64,000 nucleotides of DNA from Halomonas campaniensis (GTDB lineage Bacteria > Pseudomonadota > Gammaproteobacteria > Pseudomonadales > Halomonadaceae), in NCBI RefSeq assembly GCF_002211105.1, contig NZ_JPUA01000043.1, forward strand, positions 1 through 64,000. The letters run 5' to 3'. The notes beneath the pieces were generated by a model. It was not told the origin of the DNA and did no database searches. It saw only the letters and a list, made by a program, of their open reading frames with translations. The translations under genes were made by a program, and so were the position numbers. Positions within the stretch are counted from its first letter, which is position 1. Each line of letters starts with the position of its first letter. This document shows positions 56,089-64,000 of the stretch, piece after piece.

Positions 56089-56164
56089 AGGCAGTCACCC
56101 CTGGTTAACCTGGAATTTTCCGCCATTTTACTGCATTTTTAGTCATTATCCTTCAAACCGGCTT

Positions 56165-57241
56165 TCAACAGAGTTGAGTAAGCGGCGCTATTGGGTACTG
56201 TTTAGCAATTTCGGCATAGGCTAACTGATTGGCGGCATCAAGCGGGATGCCTTCGGTATCTCGTTTGCTCTGGCAGCGCCATTCGCGATCCCCCGGTGCT
56301 AGCACCTCTGCCCCCTCGGCGGCAGGCTGGACACGCAGGTCGGCCAAGTACTCAGCTAACCCGCGCGCGAAAGTACCTTCGTCTACAAACGCATCGGGGT
56401 TCATGGCCAGGAAAAAATGCCCTACTCCACGCGGCGTGGCCATATCTGGCCCGCCCATGGGGAGCAGTTTAAAGCCGTGCTGCATACCCGATAGCATTGA
56501 GCTTAGGATCTCCACCATGCCGCCCAGCCCGGCGCCTTTAAAACCAAAGGCGCTGCCGCCTAACGGCAGCAGAGCTGCCACCTCGCTGGGAATGCGGCTT
56601 ACCTGCCCGGTGGCATCGGCGGCTACCTGATCCGGCAGTTCACGACCAATGGCGCCGTACTGCTGTACACGGTTCCAGGGTACCGAACTGGTGGCCATAT
56701 CCAGCAGATACGGCGCCTCACCCGCCACGGGTGCTGCAAAGGCGATGGGGTTGGTGCCATGAAAAGGCTTGGCGCCGTCATGCAGCAGCACAAAAGGGTC
56801 GGAGTTACAAAACGCCATTCCCAGATAACCGCGTTCAGCCGCCGCTAAGGCATAGCAGCCCGCTGCACCAAAGTGAGAAGAGTTACCTACAGCGACAGCC
56901 CCCATGCCCACCTCTGCCGCCATTTCCATAGCGTGTTCCATCGCGGTATAACCCGCCAGGTGGCCTAGCCCATCGTCCGCGTCTAAAAACCCCGTTGCGG
57001 CCAAACGCTGTTGAAATCGCATGTTAGGCGAGCCATTAATACGCCCGCCTTTGAGCGCCTGCAAATAGTGGGGCAGCAGGCGCAAGCCGTGGCTGTCGGT
57101 ACCCATCCGCGAGGCCGTGACCAGGGCGCGGGTTACGGCCTCTGCCGATGCCTGATCAGCTCCCGCAGCCCCAAGTGCTGCTTGCATAAAGCGATGAAGG
57201 TCTTCGCGTGCGACGCGAAACTCTGGCGACGGATCAGTCAT
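56165..57241 (-). CDS. Ldh family NAD(P)-dependent oxidoreductase
   Basis: 358 residues of the malate/L-lactate/ureidoglycolate dehydrogenase family (not the Rossmann type). Blocks: SRMGTDSHGLRLLPHYL, VAVGNSSHFGAAGCYALAA with the catalytic His, FHGTNPIAFAAP, and GFKGAGLGGMVEILSS. It may oxidise or reduce a sugar acid or 2-keto acid taken up by the TRAP transporter encoded upstream. Last gene of the minus-strand TRAP operon. Confidence 0.88.
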   Translation of the reverse strand: MTDPSPEFRVAREDLHRFMQAALGAAGADQASAEAVTRALVTASRMGTDSHGLRLLPHYLQALKGGRINGSPNMRFQQRLAATGFLDADDGLGHLAGYTAMEHAMEMAAEVGMGAVAVGNSSHFGAAGCYALAAAERGYLGMAFCNSDPFVLLHDGAKPFHGTNPIAFAAPVAGEAPYLLDMATSSVPWNRVQQYGAIGRELPDQVAADATGQVSRIPSEVAALLPLGGSAFGFKGAGLGGMVEILSSMLSGMQHGFKLLPMGGPDMATPRGVGHFFLAMNPDAFVDEGTFARGLAEYLADLRVQPAAEGAEVLAPGDREWRCQSKRDTEGIPLDAANQLAYAEIAKQYPIAPLTQLC

Positions 57242-57287
57242 GGGCCACGTACTCCTGGTCTTAATATTAAACTGTTCTCGACAGTGC

Positions 57288-58667
57288 TTAACGATAAATC
57301 AGTGTGGGTAGCCACATAGAGATCGCTGGAATAAAGGTCACCAATAGCAGGCAGACCACCAAGGGAATAAGGAAGGGCATGGTGCCGCGCATGCAACGCT
57401 CAAAGCTGACATTGGAGACCCGAGAGAGCACGTAGAGCACCATGCCCACCGGTGGGGTCAGCAACCCGATCATCAGGTTGAGTACCATAATCACCCCAAA
57501 ATGCACCGGGTCTACGCCTACGGCAACCGCCATGGGCAGCAGCACCGGAACCAAAATGGTGATTGCCGCAATGGTTTCCATAAAGCAGCCAACGATAATC
57601 AGCACAATGTTTGCCATCATCAGCACCGCCAGCTTGCTGTCGGCAAAGGGGCCCATGAGGGCAATTACGTTCTGAGTGACCTGATTACTGGTGAGAATCC
57701 AGGCAAAGATCGACGCCGAAGAGACAATAAACAGGATAACCGCGGTGGTCTCGATGGTTTCCATGCTGACTTTCAAAAGCTTGCGCCAAGTCAGCGTGCG
57801 ATAAACCACCACGCCCAGTAGCAGCGCGTAGAACACCGCGGCCACCGCCGCCTCGGTGGGCGTAAAAGCACCACTGATAATACCGCCAACGATAATGACC
57901 GGCGTCATTAGCGATAAGAAAGCCCGCTTAAAGGTATGGCCTAGCACCCGCATCGAGAACACCGCATCGCGCTGATAGCCGCGCCGACGCGAGATAATAA
58001 AGATCATCAGCATCAGCATGGCGCCCATGAGCAGCCCAGGAACCAGCCCCGCTGCGAACAGTTGGCCTACCGAGGCGGAGGCCATCACGCCGTAAATCAC
58101 CATCGGCAGACTAGGCGGAATGATTGGCCCGATAGTTGATGACGCGGCGGTAATGCCTACCGCAAACTCTTCATCGTAACCGGCGTCTTTCATGGCTTTT
58201 ACTTCGATCATGCCAAGGCCACCGGCATCCGCCACCGCCGCTCCGGACATCCCGGAGAATACGATGCTGGCACCAACATTGACGTGTCCAAGCCCGCCAC
58301 GCATCCATCCCATTAACGCCTTGGCAAAATTGAAAATGCGCTCGGTAATCCCGCCGTTGTTCATCAAACTACCGGCAAAGATAAAAAAGGGAATCGCCAG
58401 CAGTGGAAAGCTGTCAATGCCATTAATCATGCGGTGGGCCACCACAATATTGGGTACTTGTCCGGTGATCAGCACAAACATCAAGCAGGCGCCCGCCAGA
58501 CTAATAGCGATGGGCACGCCGAGTACCAGCATGGTAAACAGCGCGAAAAACAGAAACGCAAGATGGTAGCCCATCAGCGGCAGGATCACGCAACCAAGCA
58601 CCGCAAGGGCCGCCAGCAGCGGCGACACGAGCGGCTTTTGCCAGCGCATCACAGTTAATCGAGACAT
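57288..58667 (-). CDS. TRAP transporter large permease DctM
   Basis: 459 residues from the ATG at 58667 (AGAGG 6 bases ahead; a TTG further upstream is less likely). About 12-13 membrane helices; blocks FPLLAIPFFIFAGSLMNNGGI, GPIIPPSLPMVIYGVMASASVGQLFAAG (in parts), FMETIAAITILVPVLLP, NLMIGLLTPPVGMVLYV. Works with the DctQ and DctP encoded just upstream. Confidence 0.94.
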   Translation of the reverse strand: MSRLTVMRWQKPLVSPLLAALAVLGCVILPLMGYHLAFLFFALFTMLVLGVPIAISLAGACLMFVLITGQVPNIVVAHRMINGIDSFPLLAIPFFIFAGSLMNNGGITERIFNFAKALMGWMRGGLGHVNVGASIVFSGMSGAAVADAGGLGMIEVKAMKDAGYDEEFAVGITAASSTIGPIIPPSLPMVIYGVMASASVGQLFAAGLVPGLLMGAMLMLMIFIISRRRGYQRDAVFSMRVLGHTFKRAFLSLMTPVIIVGGIISGAFTPTEAAVAAVFYALLLGVVVYRTLTWRKLLKVSMETIETTAVILFIVSSASIFAWILTSNQVTQNVIALMGPFADSKLAVLMMANIVLIIVGCFMETIAAITILVPVLLPMAVAVGVDPVHFGVIMVLNLMIGLLTPPVGMVLYVLSRVSNVSFERCMRGTMPFLIPLVVCLLLVTFIPAISMWLPTLIYR

Positions 58668-58708
58668 AGCAGGCCTCTTAATCAAAATGGCGGGGTGAAA
58701 AGCACTCT

Positions 58709-59251
58709 TTAAACATCATCGCTGCGGTGTTGATACTTGAGATAGAGCCGTTGAACGGTACGCATCGCCATCAATACAAATGCCCCACAGACAGTGAAAT
58801 AAATGATGCTTTTGGGCAGATCGATAGACACCATCAAACTATTGGTGCGCGATGCCAACTGATAGGTCACCCACGCCATCGCTATATAGAAAGTAAGGCT
58901 TAGAAGGTTTACTAGACGTTCCAGCAAAAGCGCTTGCCACGCAGGCATATAGTGGTAGAAGAACTCCACCATAATATGGCTGCCATTTCGGGCGGCCATG
59001 ACACTGCCCAAAAAGCCCACCCCAATCAGCAGGTAGCGGGCGATCTCTTCCGTCCAGCCGATTGAGTCACCCATTACATAGCGGCTAAAGAACTGGGCGA
59101 ATACCACTAAAATCAGCGCCCAGAACAGGATTAGGGTCGCCAAATCCTCAATCCGGTAATCGCTCAGCCTGAACGGGGTGTCATCAAAGGCGGATTCAAA
59201 ATCGACCATTGGATCGACGCCAGGCGGAACGTCTTCTCGTGTGTCACTCAT
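58709..59251 (-). CDS. TRAP transporter small permease DctQ
   Basis: 180 residues from the ATG at 59251 (GGAG 9 bases ahead). Acidic start, then four membrane helices (about 42-62, 75-95, 113-135, 153-172). Core GWTEEIARYLLIGVGFLGSVMAARNGSHIMVEFF in parts. Between dctP and dctM in one operon. Confidence 0.9.
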   Translation of the reverse strand: MSDTREDVPPGVDPMVDFESAFDDTPFRLSDYRIEDLATLILFWALILVVFAQFFSRYVMGDSIGWTEEIARYLLIGVGFLGSVMAARNGSHIMVEFFYHYMPAWQALLLERLVNLLSLTFYIAMAWVTYQLASRTNSLMVSIDLPKSIIYFTVCGAFVLMAMRTVQRLYLKYQHRSDDV

Positions 59252-59307
59252 GGCACAACACTCCAAACACTCCGCTCAAAGGAGCGGAGTGTTATCAAAG
59301 GGTTGGA

Positions 59308-60309
59308 TTATTGGCCGATAGCCTGGAGACGTTCGTAGGTTTCCTCATCCCAGGTGGCAGCATCGCCGTTATGAGCAGGCATAACCGCCTCACGGAAGAG
59401 CTCACGATCCACTTCATTGACCGTGTTACCCTGCTCCTCGAACCACGCCACCAGTTCTTCCTCGGATTTGAGAATATCCTGAGTGTTGTTCTCGGCGGCT
59501 TCCTGGAAAACCTCGCGGAATATCTCACGATCCTCTTCTGAGAGCTGGTTCCAGCGTGGCCCGCCCACAATAGTGATTAACGAGTCGGTAATATGACCGG
59601 TTAGGTTGATGTAGTCCTGAACCTCATGAAAGGCCTTGGCGCGAATGGTCGGCAGTGGGTTTTCCTGGGCATCCACCACGCCCTGCTGCAAGGCTAGGTA
59701 GACCTCATCAAAGGCGATGGGGGTGGGATTGGCGCCGACGGCTTCCGGCATCATCATGTACATCGGCGCGTTGGGCACGCGTATTTTCAGGCCTTCCATA
59801 TCAGCAGGCTCGTTGACCGCCTCATTGGAAGTCACATGCCGCTCGCCGTAGTAGTTAAGCGCAAGAGGGACGTTGCCGGTTTGATCCTGGTAGCCCTGGG
59901 CAATCTCTTGGAACAGGTCGCTGTCAGCAAAGGCCTGCCAGTGATCGAAATCACGGAACATATAGGCAGCACCCGCGATACCAATGGGGCCATAGGCGCG
60001 GCCAGCAAACTGCGTGCCGGTATAAATAACGTCCACCGTGCCTAGCTCAAGCCCTTCGTTAATGTCCTCCTCTTTACCTAACGAAGAGGCGGGGTGCACC
60101 TGCATGGTATAGCGACCGTCGGTACGCTCTTCGATCTCATCGGCGGCCCACAGCGCCCATTTGTGGAACGGCTCAGAGGTTTCATAAACATGGGCAAAGC
60201 GGAGGTTTTCGGCAGCATGAACGGCACCTGCAAAACCGATGCCTGCAGCGATAAGCGTGGCGGTTAGCAAGTGGGACATACGGAGATGTTGCGGGCTTTT
60301 ATGGCTCAT
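59308..60309 (-). CDS. TRAP transporter substrate-binding protein DctP
   Basis: 333 residues with a signal peptide (about 1-32, ending VHA-AE). Blocks: LRFAHVYETSEPFHKWALWA, MEGLKIRVPNAPMYMMM with the carboxylate-binding Arg, and LALQQGVVDAQENPLPTI. AGGAG lies 6 bases ahead. Belongs to the DctP group that includes binders of hexuronates and aldonates; L-fuconate, D-altronate or a uronate would suit this locus. Confidence 0.92.
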   Translation of the reverse strand: MSHKSPQHLRMSHLLTATLIAAGIGFAGAVHAAENLRFAHVYETSEPFHKWALWAADEIEERTDGRYTMQVHPASSLGKEEDINEGLELGTVDVIYTGTQFAGRAYGPIGIAGAAYMFRDFDHWQAFADSDLFQEIAQGYQDQTGNVPLALNYYGERHVTSNEAVNEPADMEGLKIRVPNAPMYMMMPEAVGANPTPIAFDEVYLALQQGVVDAQENPLPTIRAKAFHEVQDYINLTGHITDSLITIVGGPRWNQLSEEDREIFREVFQEAAENNTQDILKSEEELVAWFEEQGNTVNEVDRELFREAVMPAHNGDAATWDEETYERLQAIGQ

Positions 60310-60626
60310 CGTGTACTCCTCATAACCATTAGATTTGTTGTTGGTTACTGTGATGTGCTGCTGTTTATTGTGATTTATTGGTTATTATTTAAGCGGTGGC
60401 CGCCAACGTAACCGATCATAGTGCTGTATACGTATCATACCACCAGCTTCAAACCTAGTTGGTCGCCTGCAATCGCGCAACTCTCCAGCTAAGGATTTTA
60501 GTAGTGCTTATGATAATGCCAGCTGCGAACTGAGCTGATGGTGTCAACGCACGAGCTGCTGCGGGTCGTTCATGGTGATGGCGATTTCATAACACTGCTT
60601 AGGCGCAAAATCGGACGATGAAGTAT
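60310..60626. other. Promoter region of the TRAP operon
   Basis: 317 bases. From the right it holds most of a 28-codon frame coupled to the SDR (60544-60630), an untranslated stretch, the CGTATCATACCACC operator candidate at 60431-60444, and an A/C-rich, G-poor leader (on the minus strand) directly before dctP. No clear -35/-10 pair could be chosen and no terminator is seen after the SDR. Confidence 0.5.
60431..60444. promoter_or_regulatory. Operator candidate upstream of the TRAP operon
   Basis: CGTATCATACCACC matches the elements at 51921 (CCTGTCATACCACA) and 61521 (CCTGTCATACAACA) in its core. It lies about 120 bases upstream of dctP. On the minus strand it reads GGTATGATAC, close to the TNGTNNNACNA type seen for FCD regulators. 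Confidence 0.5.
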
Positions 60627-60630
60627 TCAT
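60544..60630 (-). CDS. Possible 28-residue peptide coupled to the SDR
   Basis: Its ATG overlaps the SDR stop codon (ATGA at 60630-60627), and the frame encodes MNTSSSDFAPKQ followed by CYEIAITMNDPQQLVR before TGA. No homology is recognised. It could be a real coupled small protein, the remnant of a truncated gene start, or chance. Confidence 0.3.
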   Translation of the reverse strand: MNTSSSDFAPKQCYEIAITMNDPQQLVR

Positions 60631-61391
60631 GGCATTAACTGCCCGCCGTTGACCTCGATGATTTGGCCAGTGACGTAGCCACTGAGCGTATCGGTGGCCA
60701 GAAAAACATACGCACCCACGCACTCTTCCGCCGTGCCCAAACGTCCCATGGGAATCGATGCCCGAGCTGCGTTTAGATGAGCATCACTTGAGTGGCGTTC
60801 ATGAAAATCGGTTGCAATCGTACCGGGGGCCACGGCATTCACGCGGATATTATCCTCGGCAAGCTCTTTGGCCATATTGCGCGTTACCGTGCTCACAAAG
60901 CCTTTTGCTGAGGCGTATAGGCCAGCGCCCCCCCCGCCGCCATTGCGCGCGGCAATCGAAGTGGTGTGAATAATATTCCCTCCCCCAGCGCGGCGAAAAT
61001 GCGGCAGCGCTGCGCGGCTGGCCATGATCACCGAGCGGACATTGAGATCCATGACCCGGTCATATTGGTCATCGTCCATCTCATCCAAGCCAACACGGCC
61101 CATCATGTCCCCCGCGTTATTGATCAACAAATCCAAACCGCCTAACCGCTCGGCAGCATCGTCAACAAGCTGTTGGGTTTCACTGGTGTGACTGACATCC
61201 GCTTTAAGGGTAAAGGCGTTGCCGCCTGCATCACGAATAGCTTGTGCCACAGCTTCGGCGGGCGCTTCACTGCTGTGATAGTGCACCGCCACGTGGGCCC
61301 CTAGCGCGCCCAACTGCTTAGCCACGGCGGCGCCGATGCCGCGGCTAGCCCCGGTAATCAATACTCGCTTGCCTTTCCACTCGTCTAACAT
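60627..61391 (-). CDS. Short-chain dehydrogenase/reductase
   Basis: 254 residues. Cofactor motif TGASRGIG (13-20), NNAG at 91-94, catalytic Ser145, Tyr159 and Lys163. A glycine run (GGGGG, 151-155) precedes the active-site Tyr. It resembles the FabG/glucose-dehydrogenase-like part of the family. The substrate is unknown; beside fuconate dehydratase it could be the sugar 1-dehydrogenase (L-fucose or D-arabinose). AAGGAG precedes the ATG. Transcribed away from the XylX-type gene. Confidence 0.8.
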   Translation of the reverse strand: MLDEWKGKRVLITGASRGIGAAVAKQLGALGAHVAVHYHSSEAPAEAVAQAIRDAGGNAFTLKADVSHTSETQQLVDDAAERLGGLDLLINNAGDMMGRVGLDEMDDDQYDRVMDLNVRSVIMASRAALPHFRRAGGGNIIHTTSIAARNGGGGGAGLYASAKGFVSTVTRNMAKELAEDNIRVNAVAPGTIATDFHERHSSDAHLNAARASIPMGRLGTAEECVGAYVFLATDTLSGYVTGQIIEVNGGQLMP

Positions 61392-61520
61392 GAAGTTTCT
61401 CCTTAATGCTTATTGCTTTTATTGTTGAACGCCGTGCTCGGTGAAGTCGCCGTCATCTAGACAGATTTACCTATCGACCCGAAATAGAGCGGTGCGCTAG
61501 AGTAGGCATGAACTGGCATA

Positions 61521-61534
61521 CCTGTCATACAACA
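61521..61534. promoter_or_regulatory. Operator candidate upstream of the XylX/fuconate dehydratase genes
   Basis: CCTGTCATACAACA in the 259-base divergent region between the SDR and the gene at 61651. The preceding bases GGCATA give a second partial copy (CATACCTGTCATAC). Shares the core of the elements at 51921 and 60431. Confidence 0.5.
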
Positions 61535-61650
61535 CGATATCCATAACAGGATAGGCGATGGCGCACCAATCGCCAGTCGCGCACCATTTTTAAAGACCCA
61601 CTTATGGCTGTTCCATTATCACTGTTCCATGATTACTACAGGAGGTACGC

Positions 61651-62814
61651 ATGAACCCACTTTCCGTTACTGACGCCGTTCCCAATGACCTGGATAACGC
61701 GCTGCTGGTTGGCCGCGTATGGCTGGATGGCCCGCATCCTGGACCTGCATTGGTGTCCGTGCACAACGGCCAAGTCATCGACATCACCGAGTTTGGCCCG
61801 ACCATGGCCGACCTGCTTGAACGCGCCGACCTGCTGGAAGTAGTCAAACGCGCAGAAGGTAAGCCGCTGGGCAGTTTGGAAATACTGGTGGCTAATTCCC
61901 AGGCGTCGCCAGCACAAGCGCCCTACCTGCTCGCCCCTTGCGATGTGCAGGCGGTTAAAGCGTGCGGCGTCACTTTTGCGGTCAGCCTGATGGAGCGCGT
62001 GATTGAGGAGCAAGCGGGTGGCGACCCCGCGCGTGCTGACGAGCTGCGTGACGACTTGCAGGCACTGATTGGCAGCGATCTTTCCAAGATTGCACCGGGT
62101 TCTGAAGAAGCGATGGCGCTTAAAAAAGCACTACAGGCCCGCGGTGGCTGGTCGCAATATATGGAAGTTGGTATCGGCCCCGACGCGGAGGTATTTACCA
62201 AAGCCCAGCCGCTCTCCTCGGTAGGTTTTGGAACCCCGGTGGGCTTACACCCATCTTCGCAGTGGAATAACCCCGAGCCGGAAATTGTCCTGGCAGTCGA
62301 TAGCCGTGGTCAGGTGCGTGGCGCGACCCTAGGTAACGACGTCAACCTACGCGACGTTGAGGGGCGCAGCGCGCTGCTGCTCGGCAAGGCAAAAGATAAC
62401 AACGCCTCCTGCTCTATTGGCCCCTTCATTCGCCTATTTGATGACCACTTCGATATCGACAGCGTTCGCAACTGTCAGGTATCGCTGCGTATTGAGGGTG
62501 AAGACGATGACTTTCTGCTCCAGGGCGAGAGCGATATGCGCGAAATCAGCCGCGACCCGCTGGATCTCGTCAGTCAAACCATCGGCGACCACCACCAATA
62601 CCCGGATGGTTTTATGCTGTTCCTCGGCACTATGTTCTCGCCCATTCAGGATCGCGACGGTAAGGGCCAAGGTTTCACTCATCATATGAATGACCGCGTC
62701 ACCATCGCCACCCCAGCCCTGGGCGCCCTGGTCAATAAGGTAGGCAGGAGCGATCAACTACCGCCCTGGACCTACGGTATTCGCGAGCTGATGCGCCACT
62801 TGGCACGCCGTTAA
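61651..62814 (+). CDS. 2-keto-3-deoxy-D-pentonate dehydratase (XylX type, FAH family)
   Basis: 387 residues. Follows the Caulobacter XylX dehydratase block by block: KACGVTFAVSLMERVIEEQA, EVGIGPDAEVFTKAQPLSS, WNNPEPEIVLAVDSRG, GNDVNLRDVEGRSALLLGKA, NNASCSIGPFIRLFD, DPLDLVSQTIGDHHQYPDG. Converts 2-keto-3-deoxy-D-xylonate, which is the same compound as 2-keto-3-deoxy-D-arabinonate, to 2,5-dioxovalerate. AGGAGG precedes the ATG. Fuconate dehydratase follows at 52 bases in the same operon. Confidence 0.9.
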   Translation: MNPLSVTDAVPNDLDNALLVGRVWLDGPHPGPALVSVHNGQVIDITEFGPTMADLLERADLLEVVKRAEGKPLGSLEILVANSQASPAQAPYLLAPCDVQAVKACGVTFAVSLMERVIEEQAGGDPARADELRDDLQALIGSDLSKIAPGSEEAMALKKALQARGGWSQYMEVGIGPDAEVFTKAQPLSSVGFGTPVGLHPSSQWNNPEPEIVLAVDSRGQVRGATLGNDVNLRDVEGRSALLLGKAKDNNASCSIGPFIRLFDDHFDIDSVRNCQVSLRIEGEDDDFLLQGESDMREISRDPLDLVSQTIGDHHQYPDGFMLFLGTMFSPIQDRDGKGQGFTHHMNDRVTIATPALGALVNKVGRSDQLPPWTYGIRELMRHLARR

Positions 62815-62866
62815 TACTACTCTTATCAATCAATACGCCACCCGCCTCAACGCCAAGGAGAGCACA

Positions 62867-64000
62867 ATGACAACCATTACTCGCGTCGAGATCCAGGATA
62901 TTCGTTTCCCTACTTCGCGCTCGCTGGATGGCTCAGATGCCATGAACGCCGCGCCGGACTACTCCGCCGCCTACGTTATCCTGCACACCGAAGACGGTAG
63001 CCCTGAGGGGCACGGCCTGACCTTTACCATTGGTCGCGGCAACGAGATTGTCGTCACCGCCTTGCAGTCGCTGTCACCGCTGATTGAAGGGCGAACGCTT
63101 GCCTCAATGACCGACAATATGGGTACCTTCTGGCGGGAAATTACTGGCGACAGCCAGCTGCGTTGGATTGGCCCCGATAAAGGCGCGATTCACCTAGCCA
63201 CCGCCGCCATCGTTAACGCCGTGTGGGATATGTGGGCCAAGCGTGAAGGCAAGCCGGTGTGGAAACTGCTGGTGGATATGACGCCGGAACAGCTGGTGCG
63301 CTGCCTCGATTTCCGTTTTGTCACTGATGCACTAACACCCGAAGAAGCGATCTGCTTGCTACGCCGTCAGGCCCCAGGAAAAGAAGCCCGCGAAGCCGAA
63401 ATGCGCAGCGATGGCTACCCCGCCTACACCACCTCCGCAGGCTGGCTGGGCTACAGCGATGAGAAGGTGCGTGGACTTGCTCGGGAAGCGCTGGCGGAAG
63501 GCTGGACGCACTTTAAACAGAAGATTGGCGGCGACATCGAAGAGGACGCCCGCCGCGCGGCGCTACTACGCGAGGAGATCGGCTGGGACAACGTGCTGAT
63601 GATGGACGCCAACCAGGTGTGGGAAGTCGACGAGACGATCACCAAAATGCGCCGCCTGGCTGAATTCGACCCGCTATGGATCGAAGAACCCACCAGCCCT
63701 GACGACATTCTTGGCCACGCAGAAATCCGCCATCGCGTCGCGCCTATCGGCGTTGCCACTGGCGAGCACTGTCACAACAAAGTGATGTTCAAGCAGTTCT
63801 TCCAGGCCGACGCCATCGACTACTGCCAGCTCGATGCGGCACGTTTGGGCGGGCTCAACGAAGTTATTTTAGTAACGTTGATGGCCGCCAAGTTCGGCGT
63901 ACCGATTTGCCCCCACGGCGGTGGGGTCGGGCTGTGTGAGTACACCCAGCATATTTCCCTATTCGACTATATTGCGGTATCCGGCAGCCTTGAAGGTCGC
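62867..64000 (+). CDS. L-fuconate dehydratase (enolase superfamily), 3' end cut by window
   Basis: 378 codons are present of the roughly 430 usual for the family; no stop before the edge. AAGGAG lies 6 bases before the ATG. Catalytic features: K217-Q-K219, metal ligands Asp247 (MMDAN), Glu273/274 (WIEEPTSPDD) and Glu300 (VATGEHCHN), and the His350 base (ICPHGGGVGLCEY). These positions agree to within one residue with the Xanthomonas L-fuconate dehydratase. Members of this family also dehydrate D-arabinonate, D-altronate and L-galactonate. Confidence 0.9.
   Translation, partial: MTTITRVEIQDIRFPTSRSLDGSDAMNAAPDYSAAYVILHTEDGSPEGHGLTFTIGRGNEIVVTALQSLSPLIEGRTLASMTDNMGTFWREITGDSQLRWIGPDKGAIHLATAAIVNAVWDMWAKREGKPVWKLLVDMTPEQLVRCLDFRFVTDALTPEEAICLLRRQAPGKEAREAEMRSDGYPAYTTSAGWLGYSDEKVRGLAREALAEGWTHFKQKIGGDIEEDARRAALLREEIGWDNVLMMDANQVWEVDETITKMRRLAEFDPLWIEEPTSPDDILGHAEIRHRVAPIGVATGEHCHNKVMFKQFFQADAIDYCQLDAARLGGLNEVILVTLMAAKFGVPICPHGGGVGLCEYTQHISLFDYIAVSGSLEGR

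Noticed and set aside
1-64000. Mobile element, prophage or genomic island borders
   Set aside because: No transposase, integrase, terminal repeats, tRNA or attachment sites are seen, and base composition looks even across the catabolic region.

Overview
The window looks like chromosome of a motile, aerobic, moderately halophilic gammaproteobacterium, most like Halomonas and relatives. This is inferred from acidic proteins (one secreted protein is close to half Asp/Glu), a moderate-to-high GC content, sigma-28 flagellar genes, YejK/PpiC/TerB-type gammaproteobacterial genes, and a heavy load of TRAP transporters and sugar-acid genes. No rRNA, tRNA, CRISPR array, insertion sequence, prophage or origin is visible.

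Layout. 1-4.2 kb is the edge of a flagellar filament locus on the minus strand: the first codons of one flagellin, a complete flagellin, and two full-length FliD filament-cap genes. Sigma-28 promoters stand before both flagellins and one fliD. 4.4-15.4 kb is ordinary housekeeping and envelope genes: UDP-glucose dehydrogenase, two serine hydrolases of the penicillin-recognising fold, a YqhA-type protein, ExoD, TerB-like, YejK, a YadG/YadH-type ABC exporter, PpiC, a membrane acyltransferase and an acidic secreted protein, plus a 24-residue membrane peptide.

15.7-31.2 kb is a D-xylose/xyloside region. A co-directional run holds two ABC importers (RbsABC-type and oligosaccharide type), a cytosolic GH43 xylosidase, an XylB-type NAD xylose dehydrogenase, an oxidoreductase, a TIM-barrel isomerase and a sugar-porter MFS permease, with a divergent ROK regulator. 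32-39.9 kb is an L-arabinose region: L-arabonate dehydratase, AraFGH importer, periplasmic mutarotase and a divergent LysR regulator. 40-50.4 kb adds a TRAP transporter, an AraD1/GguC-type protein, 2,5-dioxovalerate dehydrogenase, L-arabinose 1-dehydrogenase, a GntR regulator, an EamA exporter and D-xylonate dehydratase. 50.7-64 kb is an L-fuconate/D-altronate region: an orphan DctP, a 2-keto-3-deoxy-fuconate dehydrogenase-like SDR, a diketo-acid hydrolase, altronate dehydratase, a GntR regulator, an Ldh-type oxidoreductase, a second TRAP transporter, another SDR, an XylX-type dehydratase and L-fuconate dehydratase cut by the window end.

How it works together. Pentoses are imported, oxidised at C1, dehydrated twice and fed as 2,5-dioxovalerate to the single dehydrogenase at 44.3 kb, giving 2-oxoglutarate (Weimberg-type routes for xylose and arabinose). 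The fuconate genes instead suggest diketo-acid cleavage to pyruvate and lactate. The XylX plus fuconate dehydratase pair at the right edge could also give a D-arabinonate route. No sugar lactonase is visible in the window. Shared short DNA elements (ATGTT-S-AACAT near 40.0 and 50.5 kb; a TRTCATACMAC element at 51.9, 60.4 and 61.5 kb) suggest at least two regulons.
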